Positions 1 through 11,165 of a stretch of 64,000 nt of DNA are shown here, in pieces. Within the stretch, counting starts at the first letter, position 1. Each line of letters opens with the position of its first letter. This stretch comes from Mercenaria mercenaria (taxonomy: Eukaryota; Mollusca; Bivalvia; Venerida; Veneridae), in assembly GCF_021730395.1 (NCBI RefSeq), contig NC_069378.1, positions 39,755,001-39,819,000 on the forward strand. Direction: 5' to 3'. A program made the position numbers and the translations under genes. The notes below the pieces were generated by a model. The model worked only from the letters and a program-made list of their open reading frames with translations. It did no database searches and was not told the origin of the DNA.

Positions 1-1080
1 CTAAATACATTAGAAATATTTACAATATGATGATACATAATATGGAACTCAGACCAAATAAAAATTGTTGGGCGAAATCAGTTCAGACAGTATTTGAAAG
101 ATTAGGTTTCTACCATATTTGGCTCTGTCAAGGTTAGGGAACGAAGGTATATTTTTATCCCATCTAAGACAACGATTAAAAGACAATTCAAAGACAATCT
201 TGGAAAGGAATTTACATAAGCTATCAGCTTGTTTTCCAATCCATGTATTTGACATGTAAAAATTTGTTGTACATGTTATGTGTATGTTGCGTAAAAAAAA
301 TAAAAATATTGTTTAAACTAAAAGACAATTTCGTGCAATTTTGGAATGAATCGTTGGACAGTTTAACAAGAGCATCAGTGTAGGTTGATTGAGTTACATG
401 GCTTTCCCTTTTGTATCATAGAACCAACATTATAAGAAAAGCTCATACTGCTATGACTTGATCTACTCCTAGGCCAAAATTATCAAAATAAAAAAAGGAG
501 CAGCCATAGTAGTTTGTTTTTGACTCTTTAACACAAAAGCAATCCATCCACATTTAAACACAATCCACCTATTTGCCGGACCATTCCGTTCCCAACAGTA
601 GTAATAAAGGATGAAGGTATCTGCAAAAAGGCACCAGAGTTTGAATAAGGATTCACATGCTCTCATTATCAGCTAAGCTTGCCTACATATTGTTTGTTCG
701 TACAAGTAAGAAGTAGATAAATTCTTGCTCTGTGACATAATACACTGAATGTGAAAACAAATAATTGAGAAAACAGTTTGCATTATCAAAATATCATTCG
801 CTGATTATAAGACAAATGAAATGTGAACAATCGGCATACCGGTATTATACACCTGGTAAATTTGTTACACATTAATATACATACATGGTAGACCGTTAGT
901 ACATGATAAACCGGATCATAATTTGCATTGGACCCTTATAGAGAATAAGGGCTTTGTTGCATCTAAAATAAGACAAAATGGCAGCATAATCTCTTATTAA
1001 AAATACACTTTCATTGAGTGTACATGGCTGTGAATCAGACTACCAATATAGGTGTCTTGAAATCAAAAATGAAATTTTCA
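1..1080. other. AT-rich stretch, no supported gene
   Basis: I see no gene here that I can support. A 68-codon open frame on the minus strand (49-255) has an ordinary amino-acid mix but no recognisable domain, no splice context and no repeat of itself in the window. The rest is AT-rich with poly-A and poly-T runs. Confidence 0.5.
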
Positions 1081-2320
1081 TTGAACAACATGGATTTATT
1101 AAATGCTGCTGTTTCACGGTTCATAGAAACAGTTACAAATTCAAATGGAATTAAAGTTGAGGATGTTACTCAACACTGTTGAAACCTGAGCAATTCATAT
1201 GAAGATTTGACTATCACTACTCAGGCTGCCTTAGAACATTTAACTCTAAAAGTACAGAAACATCATTCAGTTTGCAAGGGAAACTGTTTAATATAAAAAG
1301 GTTGGATATGGTATTCAGTATAATATAACACGTGACAGTTGTCAGTAAAGGAGTCAATGGAAAGCTTCCTGGTGACGATTTGGTATCATTGCGCATTTTT
1401 CATGGATATATTATGAGCGGTATGTTATCTTCTCATTTGAACCTTTTTGGAATGTCTGCATTACATGATTCTGAAAATTTTCATTTTCTATCAAATTGTG
1501 TTCAACATGTTACTTCTGAGCGTCTGTCGTCATGTTCTGCCGCATTCACAGATGAAATGAGCACAAATGATGAACATCATAACAGATGCAAGGCACGCTA
1601 CACGAAACAACTCAATGATACACTGATGCTACCTGGATTGTGTACAATTCCGAATTTCTAGGGTAGATGATCCCTGTGCACAGCGACATGAATTGATAGG
1701 TACAAAGATTATATACTAACATGCAAAATCAAGGTATCAATGTTCGCAGACATGACATGTGCTTGACCGCAATGCCAGCATCAATAAATATTTACGGGAG
1801 CATCAGAAACAAACAACAAACCAAAACGATACTTGGCCTGTATCTGTTTCTGTTGAGAAAGATTTGAAAAAAAAATAATATGGAGCTAAAATTAGAGAGG
1901 GTAAGACATGGTCTATTCAACTGTCAGATAAAGTTAAACCAGTAAAAACACATGTGCACTATTCAATGAAATCTTGTGAAGGAAGCTTTTTAAAACTACG
2001 AAACAGTTTAGATAATATTGTTGAACATAACAAAAATAATCTTAGTAAATTTCTAACTACATACCAAGTAGACAAATAATAACAACTCCAATAGCAGAGA
2101 AGTTTCTACTGACTACAATAAAATCATTTGATGTCTATAAGTATGCAGAATTGTATGTTCATAGCATGGATTCTGGTCTTGTGGAATTATTTCATAACAC
2201 ACTAAATATTTTTTTCATGATAAGCGTATCAGTGACTTCAAGAATCACTATTATCAAATAAGGTGTGATTTGGTAATTTTTCATTGGAATGAGAATAGAC
2301 TAAATGGAAAACTTAGTTAC
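1081..2320 (+). pseudogene. unidentified decayed coding remnant
   Basis: Several + strand stretches read like protein but in changing frames. Examples are a segment starting MDLLNAAVSRFIETVTNSNG near 1090, an intact 109-codon frame at 1332-1661, NSLDNIVEHNKNNLSKF near 2005, and a segment near 2110-2300 containing KSFDVYKYAELYVHSMDSG and FHWNENRLN. The normal residue mix, including rarer W, H and C, makes chance unlikely for all of them together. I do not recognise the family. It may be an old mobile element or a dead host gene. It looks broken at several points and is probably old. Confidence 0.35.
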
Positions 2321-2345
2321 AACTAAGCTACACGTGCATGAACTT

Positions 2346-2432
2346 AGCCAGAGCAGCCAGAGTAGCCAGAACTAACTCTAACCCTAACCCCTAACCCTTC
2401 TGGCTACTCTGGCTGTTCTGGTTGCTCTGGCT
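2346..2432. repeat. hairpin with telomere-like loop
   Basis: An inverted repeat built from AGCCAGAG-type units (left arm 2346-2370, right arm 2399-2432, imperfect) encloses CTAACCCTAACCCCTAACCC at about 2377-2398. The loop is the C-strand of the (TTAGGG)n telomere repeat used by molluscs. The arms themselves are short tandem GCCAGA/TCTGGC repeats. Confidence 0.75.
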
Positions 2433-2705
2433 AAATTCCCAAAAATCTATGCGACAAATATTTTAAAGACATGGTTGCACTCTGTATTTTCGTTCCAAAT
2501 GAAAGCCATACGAATAATGTCAAAGCATGAAAAAGCAGGTATATAAAACAGAAGACTGGGAAAGAAACGAAACTAATTTCAGTTATAAATGTGTTATTTT
2601 TTATTTTGCACAAGATATTCATAAATCAATTAGCCCTAGTATATTTGCCAAACCTTAGATCCAGTTCATACAGCCATGAATAAATAAACCATTACATGGG
2701 CTTAA
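2433..2705. other. no gene seen
   Basis: AT-rich spacer between the telomere-like hairpin and the MITE. A 63-codon minus frame here has no recognisable content. Confidence 0.5.
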
Positions 2706-2707
2706 TA

Positions 2708-3408
2708 TTGTCCGTAAGTATTGACCTGGCACTCATGAATATTCCGTATATTTCCGTAAATTAATTTCCGGTGTCCGAATATAAACAACGATATAACTAA
2801 ATATTACATATATCGTTCTTAATTGATGAAATGTCACATGTGCAGGTAGTTGTACGGACAAAGCGTTTACCTGTCAATATCACAATATCAGGATTGTGGG
2901 TTCGAGTCCTACGTCTGACCATACCTTTTTTCCCCCCAAATTTTCTATGCAGACCTACCACTCATTTGATCAAACGTATCGTGATATTTATGGTTTATTT
3001 ATTAAGAGTATTTATATTTACCCGTTTTTAAAAAGTGGAATAAAATTGTTTTAAAAGTATCTTAGGCATAGAAAAGACAAACTACCTGTTACCAGCGTTC
3101 CAGAAAAAAATACAACAAGAGAAAACAATTAAAATTCATAAAATATGATACATAAGATAATGTAAACGATAACATTACAGTACATTAAATTGAAAAAAAA
3201 AGAGATCTATTCAGCAAGTGATTTCGAAACCGTGGTAACGTGCGTGGAAGTCAGACATCTTACCTCTACGCCACCGTGTCATCGATTAACTTTACCTGTT
3301 ACTTAAGTAATATAGATACTTTCAGGATACTAACATTGCGTAAATTAACGAAAACGCCCGAAAATATTGGCGAAGATTAATGAGTGCCAGGTCAATACTT
3401 ACGGACAA
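2708..3408. mobile_element. 701-bp MITE, TA target site, tRNA-like inserts
   Basis: Perfect 29-bp terminal inverted repeats, beginning TTGTCCGTAAGTATTGACC, lie at 2708-2736 and 3380-3408. They are flanked by TA on both sides (2706-2707 and 3409-3410). A TA duplication with TIRs is typical of Tc1/mariner-type and some other DNA transposons. There is no transposase frame, so it is non-autonomous. Inside, 2850-2920 (+) carries a tRNA-like segment with a perfect B-box-like GGGTTCGAGTCC. The stretch 3205-3290, read on the minus strand, carries a second one with A-box-like TGGCGTAGAGGTAAGA and GGTTTCGAAATC. The two face each other. Confidence 0.85.
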
Positions 3409-3410
3409 TA

Positions 3411-4150
3411 TCAATATCCATTTATAATTTTAATACCTGCTTACAAAATCTTGTTTCTTTCACATGGAAAGCATGTATAATTACCATCGAGTACAGTTCT
3501 TTTGTGGTGCCTCTTTAATGACCCGCCAAAAAATAACTGTATTCTTTTATATTTCCATGATGGTAATAATGCATGCTTTGCATGAAGAAAATGAGAAATA
3601 ACAAGAATCTAGTTACAAACTGACAGTGACATAACGAGTATATAAGGCCAAGACAATGTGTTTAATGTCTAAATATATTATTAATATTTTTAAATTAATG
3701 TAGAAGTATGCACAGTACTTGATGTTTTAAGGCAAATTAAGACCATACTTTGTTTCTAGAGTGTAAGATAGTTATTATTCTATGTTTATAAAACTATACT
3801 GAAAAGAGAATGACTGAATAAGTTTGCAGATGAAGTTGTGAAAACAACATTAATTCAGGAAGGGCCTAAATTGTCCACCTGTCACCTTGTAGAATAGCTG
3901 TATTATACCAGTATTATCAGAATGATTTGCACAAAGTTCATGTGTGAGGAAAACGTAGGACATTAAAGACCCACCACGACATAATGACCTAGGTTTTTCG
4001 CCCTCAAAATCAAGTCTTGGTGTAGATGTATAAAATGAATTATAATGATACTGGATTTTCTTATGTCTTAACAGACATCAACACCAGGGTAAAATATTTA
4101 TCTTTATTTAAAAGATAATTAAGGAACCAGTTTATTCAAAACTGATATGC
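3411..4150. other. AT-rich spacer with an imperfect inverted repeat
   Basis: No coding signal. An imperfect inverted repeat pairs GCATGTATAATTACCATC near 3472 with GATGGTAATAATGCATGC near 3560, about 110 bp overall. It could be a small decayed foldback element. Confidence 0.5.
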
Positions 4151-4711
4151 TTCTATTTCTGATATGCCAAAACTTGAATACTATAGAAAACTTAAACGTC
4201 ATTTTGCTATGAAAAATACTTAGACCTTATAACAAATGATAAAATACGTAAAGAACTTACTTGTTTTAGACTTTGTTCACATTCTCTTGAAATTGAATTT
4301 GGGAGATACAATGGTACATATAGAAAAAATCGTTTATGTAAACTTTGTAATCAAAGATCTATAGAATCAGAATATCATTTTCTTTTGTGTTGTAATAGAT
4401 TCACTGATATACGCAACAGATATCAAGGACCAATTGCGTGGCCGTCATTAAACAAATTTTCAACAATTAGGTCAACAAATAATAAGAATGTTTTGTTTAG
4501 AACTGCAAACTATTCGAGAGATGCCATGAAATTCCGTATCGATACCCTTGTTTCTATAACTGTTTCCTAATTTTGTTACTTGTATAAATAATATATGTTC
4601 ACTATCATTTCTGTTTATGCATATGTATTTGCCATTTTTCACAATATATTATATTGTTAATGGCCAAAGGCAAGAATATTGCCGATTTGCTGTAAATAAA
4701 ACGTGAAACTT
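4150..4711 (+). mobile_element. LINE 3' fragment (non-LTR retrotransposon)
   Basis: The frame at 4250-4570 encodes the end of a LINE polyprotein: SLEIEFGRYNGTYRKNRLC, then a zinc-knuckle-like CKLCNQRSIESEYHFLLCC segment, then a short basic tail ending in a stop at 4570. This C-x2-C...H-x4-C layout after the reverse transcriptase is common in CR1/Jockey-type LINEs of invertebrates. The 3' UTR follows to about 4710, with a small hairpin GGCAAGAATATTGCC near 4671. The reverse transcriptase itself is missing, so this is a 5'-truncated dead copy. Confidence 0.7.
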
Positions 4712-4836
4712 TATTCCTCAACATACTGTCAAAATGTGTGGCGCATTTAGTTAACGGCACTAGAAAAGCACCTGATCTTATTCTTCAATACAGTGTCCAG
4801 AATGTGTGGCACATTTAGTTAACGGCACTAGAATAG
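4712..4836. repeat. 68-bp satellite array, left part
   Basis: Nearly two copies of a unit containing TTAACGGCACTAGAATAGCA and CTTATTCTTCAAGACAGTG. The same array resumes at 7800 after the inserted element, and the last bases (4828-4836, CTAGAATAG) are the left target-site duplication of that insertion. Confidence 0.85.
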
Positions 4837-5772
4837 TAGCCTGGCTCCCTGGCTGCATGGTTATTTTTATATAAATACTGGAAACATTTTATAAGAAAAT
4901 TTTAGGCCTCTAAAATAGCACAATTTTATCTGATGGCTGAACCATACAGCCTGGTGAAAGTTGGCCAATGTAATCCTAGGTTAACTCTGTATACTGTTAA
5001 CTACTGAGAATCCTATCAATTGTAAAGTAATTAACTATGAAATGTAATGACAAGTTCTCCTTACCAATTTGATAAGGGTCATTTGAGAAAACATCAGATG
5101 TTGTTATTTTCTAGAAGAGTATGATACTGAACGCATTCATGATTCAACAGTTTACTAGTAAATGTAAGTGTGAAATATTAAAATATGTGGATAATTATTT
5201 GGAGGTAACATAAACTCGGGATCTTTTTTTAATATGATTTTTTAGGTTTTGTTAAAAGTTAAATATGAAAAACTCTAACTACAGAAAGTGTTTACTGTTG
5301 TGGTAAAATTAACCTTTACATCAAAAAAGTTCGTGTTTTTTATGTGGAGAAATGAAAGAAAACAGAAAGACAGCGCTTGTTTCATTGTCAAGATAAAAAC
5401 AGACTTGTACTGGTACATAATTGAGAGAATTTTTGGTTATTGATATTGTTTCACTGGTTTAAATGAAATTTTTATTATTAAACAAAGAGAAAAAAAATAA
5501 AAATAATGAAGGGTGCTGGTGATGTTAAAAGTGCTACGAGCCTTGAATTCTGTTTTGGTCGACAGTGAGATGTCTTCAGCTGATGACACCAAGTCAGTAG
5601 GTTGTTTTCAATTTTATTTCCAATGACAACATGACAGATGCTGGAGTTCATAGTTTAAAGTTCTAAAGTTAATGAAACTTTACACACAGTTTTAAATCAG
5701 TTCATCACAATCTGTGATGAACTGTTTGTATTTATTCATATTTTTTTGTCTATGTGTTTGAGTGTTATTCTT

Positions 5773-5955
5773 AACAAGAGCAGTCTGTAAGACAGCCAAT
5801 GCTCGACTATTCAGATTGTTTTGCCAGAAGCAGGAATATTACCCTATTTTAAAATGTTGAAATATCTACAGAGTTTCAAGTATGCAGATGGGAACTTGCA
5901 TGCAAAATTTACTTTAACCAGGATTTTCTAAGTCTGAAAAGGGGCATAATGACAT
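5773..5955 (-). mobile_element. truncated HINE-like 3' end
   Basis: The piece ACAAGAGCAGTCTGTAAGACAGC followed by GCTCGACTATTC matches the hairpin terminus of the elements at 27127-28154 and 54862-57185, in minus orientation. It runs into the family's internal repeat (TTTAACCAGGATTTTCTAAG) and then stops near 5955 without the other terminus. Confidence 0.6.
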
Positions 5956-6059
5956 TATGCTGGCAACCAACTGACAACAAACTGATAACACACTAATTTT
6001 GCATGACAATACTGACAATAGGCCGGCAACAATATGGAATAACACTGACTACAAAAAAT

Positions 6060-6335
6060 TGGATTCTTGTAATACACTGGTGCTATTTCCAGTGTGATGT
6101 CAGCAACTGCTTATAGAATGGAAAGCCTCTGGAAACAAAATGGCAAGAATTTAAAGAACTGGTAATACACTAATGTCAGTGTGTTGCCAGCAACTGGCTA
6201 CAGAATGGACATACACTGGAAATAAGAAGGAAATACTGGTTATGCATGTGCACTATGGTCAGTGTATTACCAGTAACTGTTTATAGAATGAACATGCACT
6301 GGATACACAATGGCAGAAAACTGTTACAGCTATTA
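6060..6335. repeat. degenerate ~83-bp tandem repeat
   Basis: Three diverged units share GTCAGTGTATTACCAG, AACTG, TATAGAATG and ACACTGG at a spacing of about 80-90 bp. ACACTGG/CACTGACA words continue more loosely to about 7150. This is the variable interior of the 9-bp-TSD element. I see no gene in it. Confidence 0.55.
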
Positions 6336-7799
6336 ACTTACATGTTCATTAATATTTTAAAACTACCATGTTTCTGACAATACACTGGTTTTATCGATAC
6401 ATATTTAAATTGACGTTTGGCCTTAGTGGCATTACAAAGGATATTGTATGTTATAGGTTAGGCATTGTGGCAGACTGTGGACACTTTCCATAGCGAAATA
6501 TGGATCATGATTAATGTTGGAACATGTTTTTGTATCCACAATCATGTTAGCTAATCATGTTTTATGAACATGTTCAACCATCAAACATGATTATGTTATA
6601 ATCTTCTTTTTCTGCCAGAAATGCTTTTTACGACTTAAAGCAGCCAGAACTAAATTAAAACTGATGCAGTGTTAAGATATAGCAAGCGATCAGAAAAATG
6701 GCAAAATGTTCAACATGCTCAACCATGGTTATACAAGAAATAACTTTTCCAAAATCCCTCCTATTGCTAGTGTATTGGTCGTTTATTATCAGCTGTTCTG
6801 TGTGGTCAGTGTATTACCATACTTTCTTCAGTTAAATGCCAGTTTTGCAGTCTATTGTCATATGTGTCTTAAATTGCGTTAATAAAGTGTACTGAAATTA
6901 AAAATATTTCATTCAAGCATGATTTAATAGTGTTTTGCATACAGTGTGTTTTTAGTTAGTTTTCAGTTTAATGCCAGATTATTGTATGCTGTTACCAGGT
7001 CTGGTACTACACTGATAATAAACTCAATACACACTGTGGTAACTGGTGATAACAGAATAACAAGCTGGAAATTAGCTGGAAAACAACTGAAAATACACTG
7101 GGAATACAATGGTAAAACACTGACAAAAAACTGGATTTACACTGACAATGTACACATTTTTGGTAAGGGATGGGACGTCGCTTCAGGTACATGAAGTGAC
7201 TCAACAATAATGGTACATTGTGTGCTGTCATAATGGAAAAAATCAAATGCAAATGGGGGTTAAGCTTTTGCCACTGCCAGTTGGTCAACGGAATAAAACA
7301 TAATTTCCTTTTAAATATTCTTTTACAACATGCTCTTGGTTTGGTCTTATTTTTTCATATTTTAAAACTTTTAATTACAGCTTCATCCATTTCATCATTA
7401 AAAGTGAAGTTTAAAATTATTTAATTCTTGATCTAAAGATCATAAAATCCTCTGATAAATATATAAAAGCACATTCCTGTTGTCTGATAAGCCAATAAAA
7501 GCTGAGGGCAGGCCATAAATCAGTAAATTAGTTGTGGCTCATTAAATGATGGTTAGCACATGAAACCCTTAGGTAACACATCACAGTAATAGCAACAGAT
7601 TGTCACTGAAAAAAAATAATGGGAATTTGTCTCACAAATTTGTGAGACACTGGTAGCCAACTTTCACCAGTCCCTATGTTCGGAGCCAGGGGCAATAAAA
7701 AATCTCAATGTAGAAACACCCTTCTGGAGTTACTTCCCTCTTAATGAAGAAAACTGATATATGTAAATAAGAACAAACATAGGGACGGGAGCCAGTCTA

Positions 7800-8108
7800 C
7801 TAGAATAGCAACTGGTCTTATTCTTCAAGACAGTGTCCACAATGTCTGGCGCATTTAGTTAACGGCACTAGAATAGCACCTGATCTTATTCTTCAAGACA
7901 GTGTCCACAATGTGTGTCGCATTTAGTTAACGGCACTAGAATAGCACCTGATCTTATTCTTCAATACAGTGTCTAGAATGTGTGTCGCCTTTAGTTACCG
8001 GCACTAGAATAGCACCATCTTATTCTTCAACACAGTGTCCACACTGTGTGTCGCATTTAGTTAACGGCACTAGAATTACACCTGATCTTATTCTTCAACA
8101 CTGTCTGT
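7800..8108. repeat. 68-bp satellite array, right part
   Basis: About 4.5 copies of the same 68-bp unit as 4712-4836. TTCTTCAA recurs at about 7821, 7889 and 7957. The first nine bases are the right target duplication of the inserted element. Confidence 0.85.
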
Positions 8109-8789
8109 CCCATATTTTAAAAGTTGAACGGGCTATGTTTCATTTTACATGTCTACCCAAGGATATAGTTGTCCTCTCAGACATAAAATTCTCATTTATA
8201 CATTTATAGCTTTAATTCTTGATAGGATTGTCTGGCAGGCCTGAATATTGCGTGTCAAGATTTTCATATATCAAGGATCCTCTACAGGCAAAATTTCCGT
8301 GTACATTTAATTAAAGCATGGACAACATTTATTACCTATTTTGCTTGTCATTAGAAAGTGGAATTGTCAATGAAAATAAAATAGTTGGTGTGAGATTTAT
8401 TGATGATTATAACTTCTGCACATCATATATGTTTCAAAGGTATTTTAAATGTAATTTTCATGCAATGGAATTACAAATTAAGACGTCTTATTTCAATAAA
8501 TTATTCAAGACATGTTCATTTTCTCGAGACATTAGCGCTATTGTATAGATATGTAACGGACAAAATTCTGAAGAGATGACATTCAAAATTTAAAATCATT
8601 TTAAAATCTGTAGAAAGATCATTTGGAAGCAAAAAAAATGCGACCAAGAAGAAGTATAGCAGACTCGGTTTGATTGAGTCTGTTCATGAGAGGTAATGAA
8701 ATGTGCAACACCTCTCACGTCCCCTAGCACCGGCTTAAACGGAACTCTATTACACATATGTTGAAAGGACTCCACGATCCCAAAGAAAT
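8109..8789. other. no supported gene
   Basis: A 76-codon + frame at 8318-8548 has no recognisable domain. The stretch 8600-8790 may be the decayed upstream part of the Penelope-like element that follows, but I cannot read a reverse transcriptase in it. Confidence 0.4.
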
Positions 8790-9935
8790 ATTTGTTAAAA
8801 ATCATAAAAAGGATGAAGCATTACCGACATTTTCTTCCTAATATTGGCAACATTATTAACAAAAACTGGGATTTACTTCAGTTGTCAGATAATCCTGCTG
8901 TTAAAATGTTACATTCGTGTAAACCTACCATGGCTTTTAAACGTCCTAAGAATTTGAAGGACATTCTAGTTAAAACTGACTTTCATATGTTGTCTGATGT
9001 TAATTTTACTTCGTCTAAATGTAATCGTTCAAGATGTTCACATTATTCTTACATTACTGAAAGTGATAGTTTTAATAGTTCTCAGTGTAAGAAACTTTCA
9101 AGCTTAAGAATAATGCAACTTGTAAAAGTTCAGATGTAATATATCTAATAACATGTAAGAAGTGTAAAATGCAATATGTAGGCCAAACTAGCCAGCATGA
9201 ATAAACATCGTTTTGATATTACAAGTTTTATCAATCCTGCATTTTCTAGTCATGTAGCAACTCATTTTAATCAAAATGGTCATAGCTTAAATGACTTTAG
9301 CTTTATGCCTATTGATGTTATCCAAGATGATATGAGGAGGCTTCTAAAGGAAACTTACTGGATTCACAAACTAGATACTATTTTTCCAAAAGGAATGAAT
9401 TCAAAAGTAATGTATAATTTTTCATAAGTCTCTTCACTTCATAGTGTTTTCTGTTATGTAACACAAGCTGTGGTTTTCTTAATGTCAGTTAGTAATGTTT
9501 TTGCTGGTATTTTCTTTTTTTGTCTATAACACAATTTACCCAGTGATTTCGTATCTTTGTGATCCTGTACTTACTGTTGTTATGATTATTAACATTATTA
9601 TTTTAAATAATGTCTATAATCTTACTATGTATTAAGTATAACCACTTTTAATTTTATTTTTTGTCATAATATACTTTAAACAGTACTTTAGATATACTTT
9701 TGTGTAAACATTATGTAGCCTATTGTACATTGTAATTTTTACGCCAAAATGTTTGTAACGTAACGTCATCTTTTATGACGTCATATATTCATGACGTTGT
9801 TTATTTCATATCATATTTGTTTACTTCCTGAAGAAGACTAATAAAAATAGTCGAAACGTTGAATGAAAATGGAGTTAGCTTTGTAATTCTCCTGTTCTCC
9901 GACATTTTCAAGGGAATTAAATCCTATTCATCAAC
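8790..9935 (+). mobile_element. Penelope-like element, decayed, GIY-YIG end
   Basis: The region encodes the C-terminal part of a Penelope-like reverse transcriptase-endonuclease. First comes FLPNIGNIINKNWDLLQL and KPTMAFKRPKNLKDILV, the linker after the RT. Then VIYLITCKKCKMQYVGQT at about 9140-9192, the start of the GIY-YIG nuclease. Then NKHRFDITSF, VATHFNQNGHSLNDFSFMPI and RLLKETYWIHKLDTIFPKG, ending at a stop near 9426. The RT fingers and palm are absent, and the nuclease is split between frames, so the copy is dead and 5'-truncated. A 3' non-coding tail with a hammerhead-like motif runs to about 9935. GIY-YIG-bearing Penelope-like elements are known from many molluscs. Confidence 0.8.
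9828..9861 (+). ncRNA. hammerhead-like ribozyme motif
   Basis: The order CTGAAGA, then a stem GACTA / TAGTC around an AT-rich loop, then GAAACG matches the hammerhead core CUGANGA - stem II - GAAA. There is one extra A between CTGAAGA and the stem. Hammerhead motifs are known in the terminal repeats of Penelope-like elements. Whether this copy can fold or cleave is uncertain. Confidence 0.4.
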
Positions 9936-10070
9936 CATACTATTGTAGCATTGTATAAAATAAATCAGTTCATTGTACAAAAATATATTATTTTATGAAC
10001 TAAGTACTATCAAAGTCACAAAAAATGTAAAAAAAAATCAGATTGTTTCAGTGCAGAACACGAATAGTCA
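9936..10070. other. short AT-rich spacer
   Basis: I see nothing beyond AT-rich sequence between the Penelope-like and LINE remnants. Confidence 0.5.
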
Positions 10071-10074
10071 CTAC

Positions 10075-10585
10075 GAACATTTTCTACTTTTAAAATCCTA
10101 GCTTGTCTATGCATAAATCTAAGTCGGAAATTTACCTTACTAAAATATTGATCAAGTCCTATATACATTACTGCCTGTATGGACTAAAAGTACGTCCTTT
10201 ACAAACCATTTTGAAATCTTTAATTTGTTTTAATGTGCGCGTTGTCTAAAAAAAATAACTAACTCGGGTTTTCCAAGATGCAAGAGAGACTAGCTTCTAA
10301 CGCTTTTCAAAGAAAAGGGATCTTTATGATCTTAAAGTATTGCACTGTTATCAGCATATACAATTTATCTACATTAACGATCTATGCTAATAAGCATGCC
10401 ATTTTCATGGCATAAGAATAAAAGAAAACTAAGAATGCTTCCTGTTGGAACCCCACAACGTAAAAGGTTTTCAGCTATACATTGTTTGACACAAATTATT
10501 CAACATTTTAACGCCCATTATCGTTAGTTTACTGCACACAGTATCATGATCAACAGTATCAAAACATTTTATTAATCAAACATAT
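10075..10585 (-). mobile_element. LINE reverse transcriptase fragment, decayed
   Basis: Read on the minus strand, 10585 to 10075 gives CFDTVDHDTVCSKL (RT motif A, usually AFDTVDHxxL), then GVPTGSILSFLLFL (usually GVPQGSILGPLLFL) and YADNSAIL (the catalytic YADD motif with its second aspartate changed to N). This order is that of a CR1/L2/Jockey-like non-LTR reverse transcriptase. The loss of the catalytic aspartate and several frame changes show it is dead. Confidence 0.65.
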
Positions 10586-10599
10586 GATTAGGCCTGTGG

Positions 10600-10918
10600 C
10601 AAAACTCGGTGCCCTAAAACAAATTTCTATTACACATACCCGGTACATTTTGTTTGTATGCTTCATAACTTTGGTAATTGACTATTATTTCATTGTGTAT
10701 ACTATCTTGTTTGTTCCACTTCAGTATATAGTTCAAAACAAGGTGCTGTCCAACTGACATCCATGATCTGCAATGAACCCCTTGCTGTCAGCACTTTCAG
10801 TGTTTAATTATTTGTGTGCAGTAGGCATTATAAGTTTATCTGTGGTAAAGAGGTATTTCCTCAGTTTGAAAATAGCTTTCGTTGCTTGCCCAACGATGGA
10901 ATTTTGTGTTACCCATTG
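10600..10918 (-). mobile_element. LINE fragment, downstream half (split)
   Basis: On the minus strand, GQATKAIFKLRKYLFTTDKL follows the insertion site. That segment normally comes just after the YLGI motif of invertebrate LINEs. YLGI is present on the other side of the TTAA element (12437 onward). The fragment is decayed towards 10600. Confidence 0.6.
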
Positions 10919-11140
10919 TTAAGGAGGTAGGTTACCTTCATATTTGTATGTGCGCATGTCCAACCGGAAGCTAACGTGACGATTTACGACGGCGTTTACG
11001 ACAAACTAAATGTGTCTGTATATTCATTCTCCTGAAAATTAATCATGAACCCGTCTTCGATCTGATGCTTTATGGTTTAATAATGCAGAAATAATGAATA
11101 AATAGCCGCAGTAACGCTTCAAAACAATGTTGCTTTAAAA

Positions 11141-11165
11141 TGACGTCATTGACGTCATGACGTTA
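11141..11165. promoter_or_regulatory. CRE cluster inside TTAA element, copy 1
   Basis: TGACGTCA at 11141-11148 and 11150-11157, then TGACGTTA at 11158-11165. These are full consensus CREB/ATF sites. Activity is not shown by sequence alone. Confidence 0.5.

Larger units (their letters stand above)
4837..7799 (+). mobile_element. 2.96-kb TIR element, 9-bp TSD (Mutator-like?)
   Basis: The element starts TAGCCTGGCTCCC and ends GGGAGCCAGTCTA, so it has short imperfect terminal inverted repeats. It is flanked by a perfect 9-bp direct repeat CTAGAATAG (4828-4836 and 7800-7808) made from the satellite it entered. The outer 560-600 bp on each side match the inverse copy at 25136-28914, while the interiors differ. 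It encodes no recognisable transposase, so it is non-autonomous. Nine-base duplications are typical of Mutator-like elements. Other superfamilies with 8-9 bp sites (hAT, P, Merlin) cannot be excluded. Confidence 0.75.
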
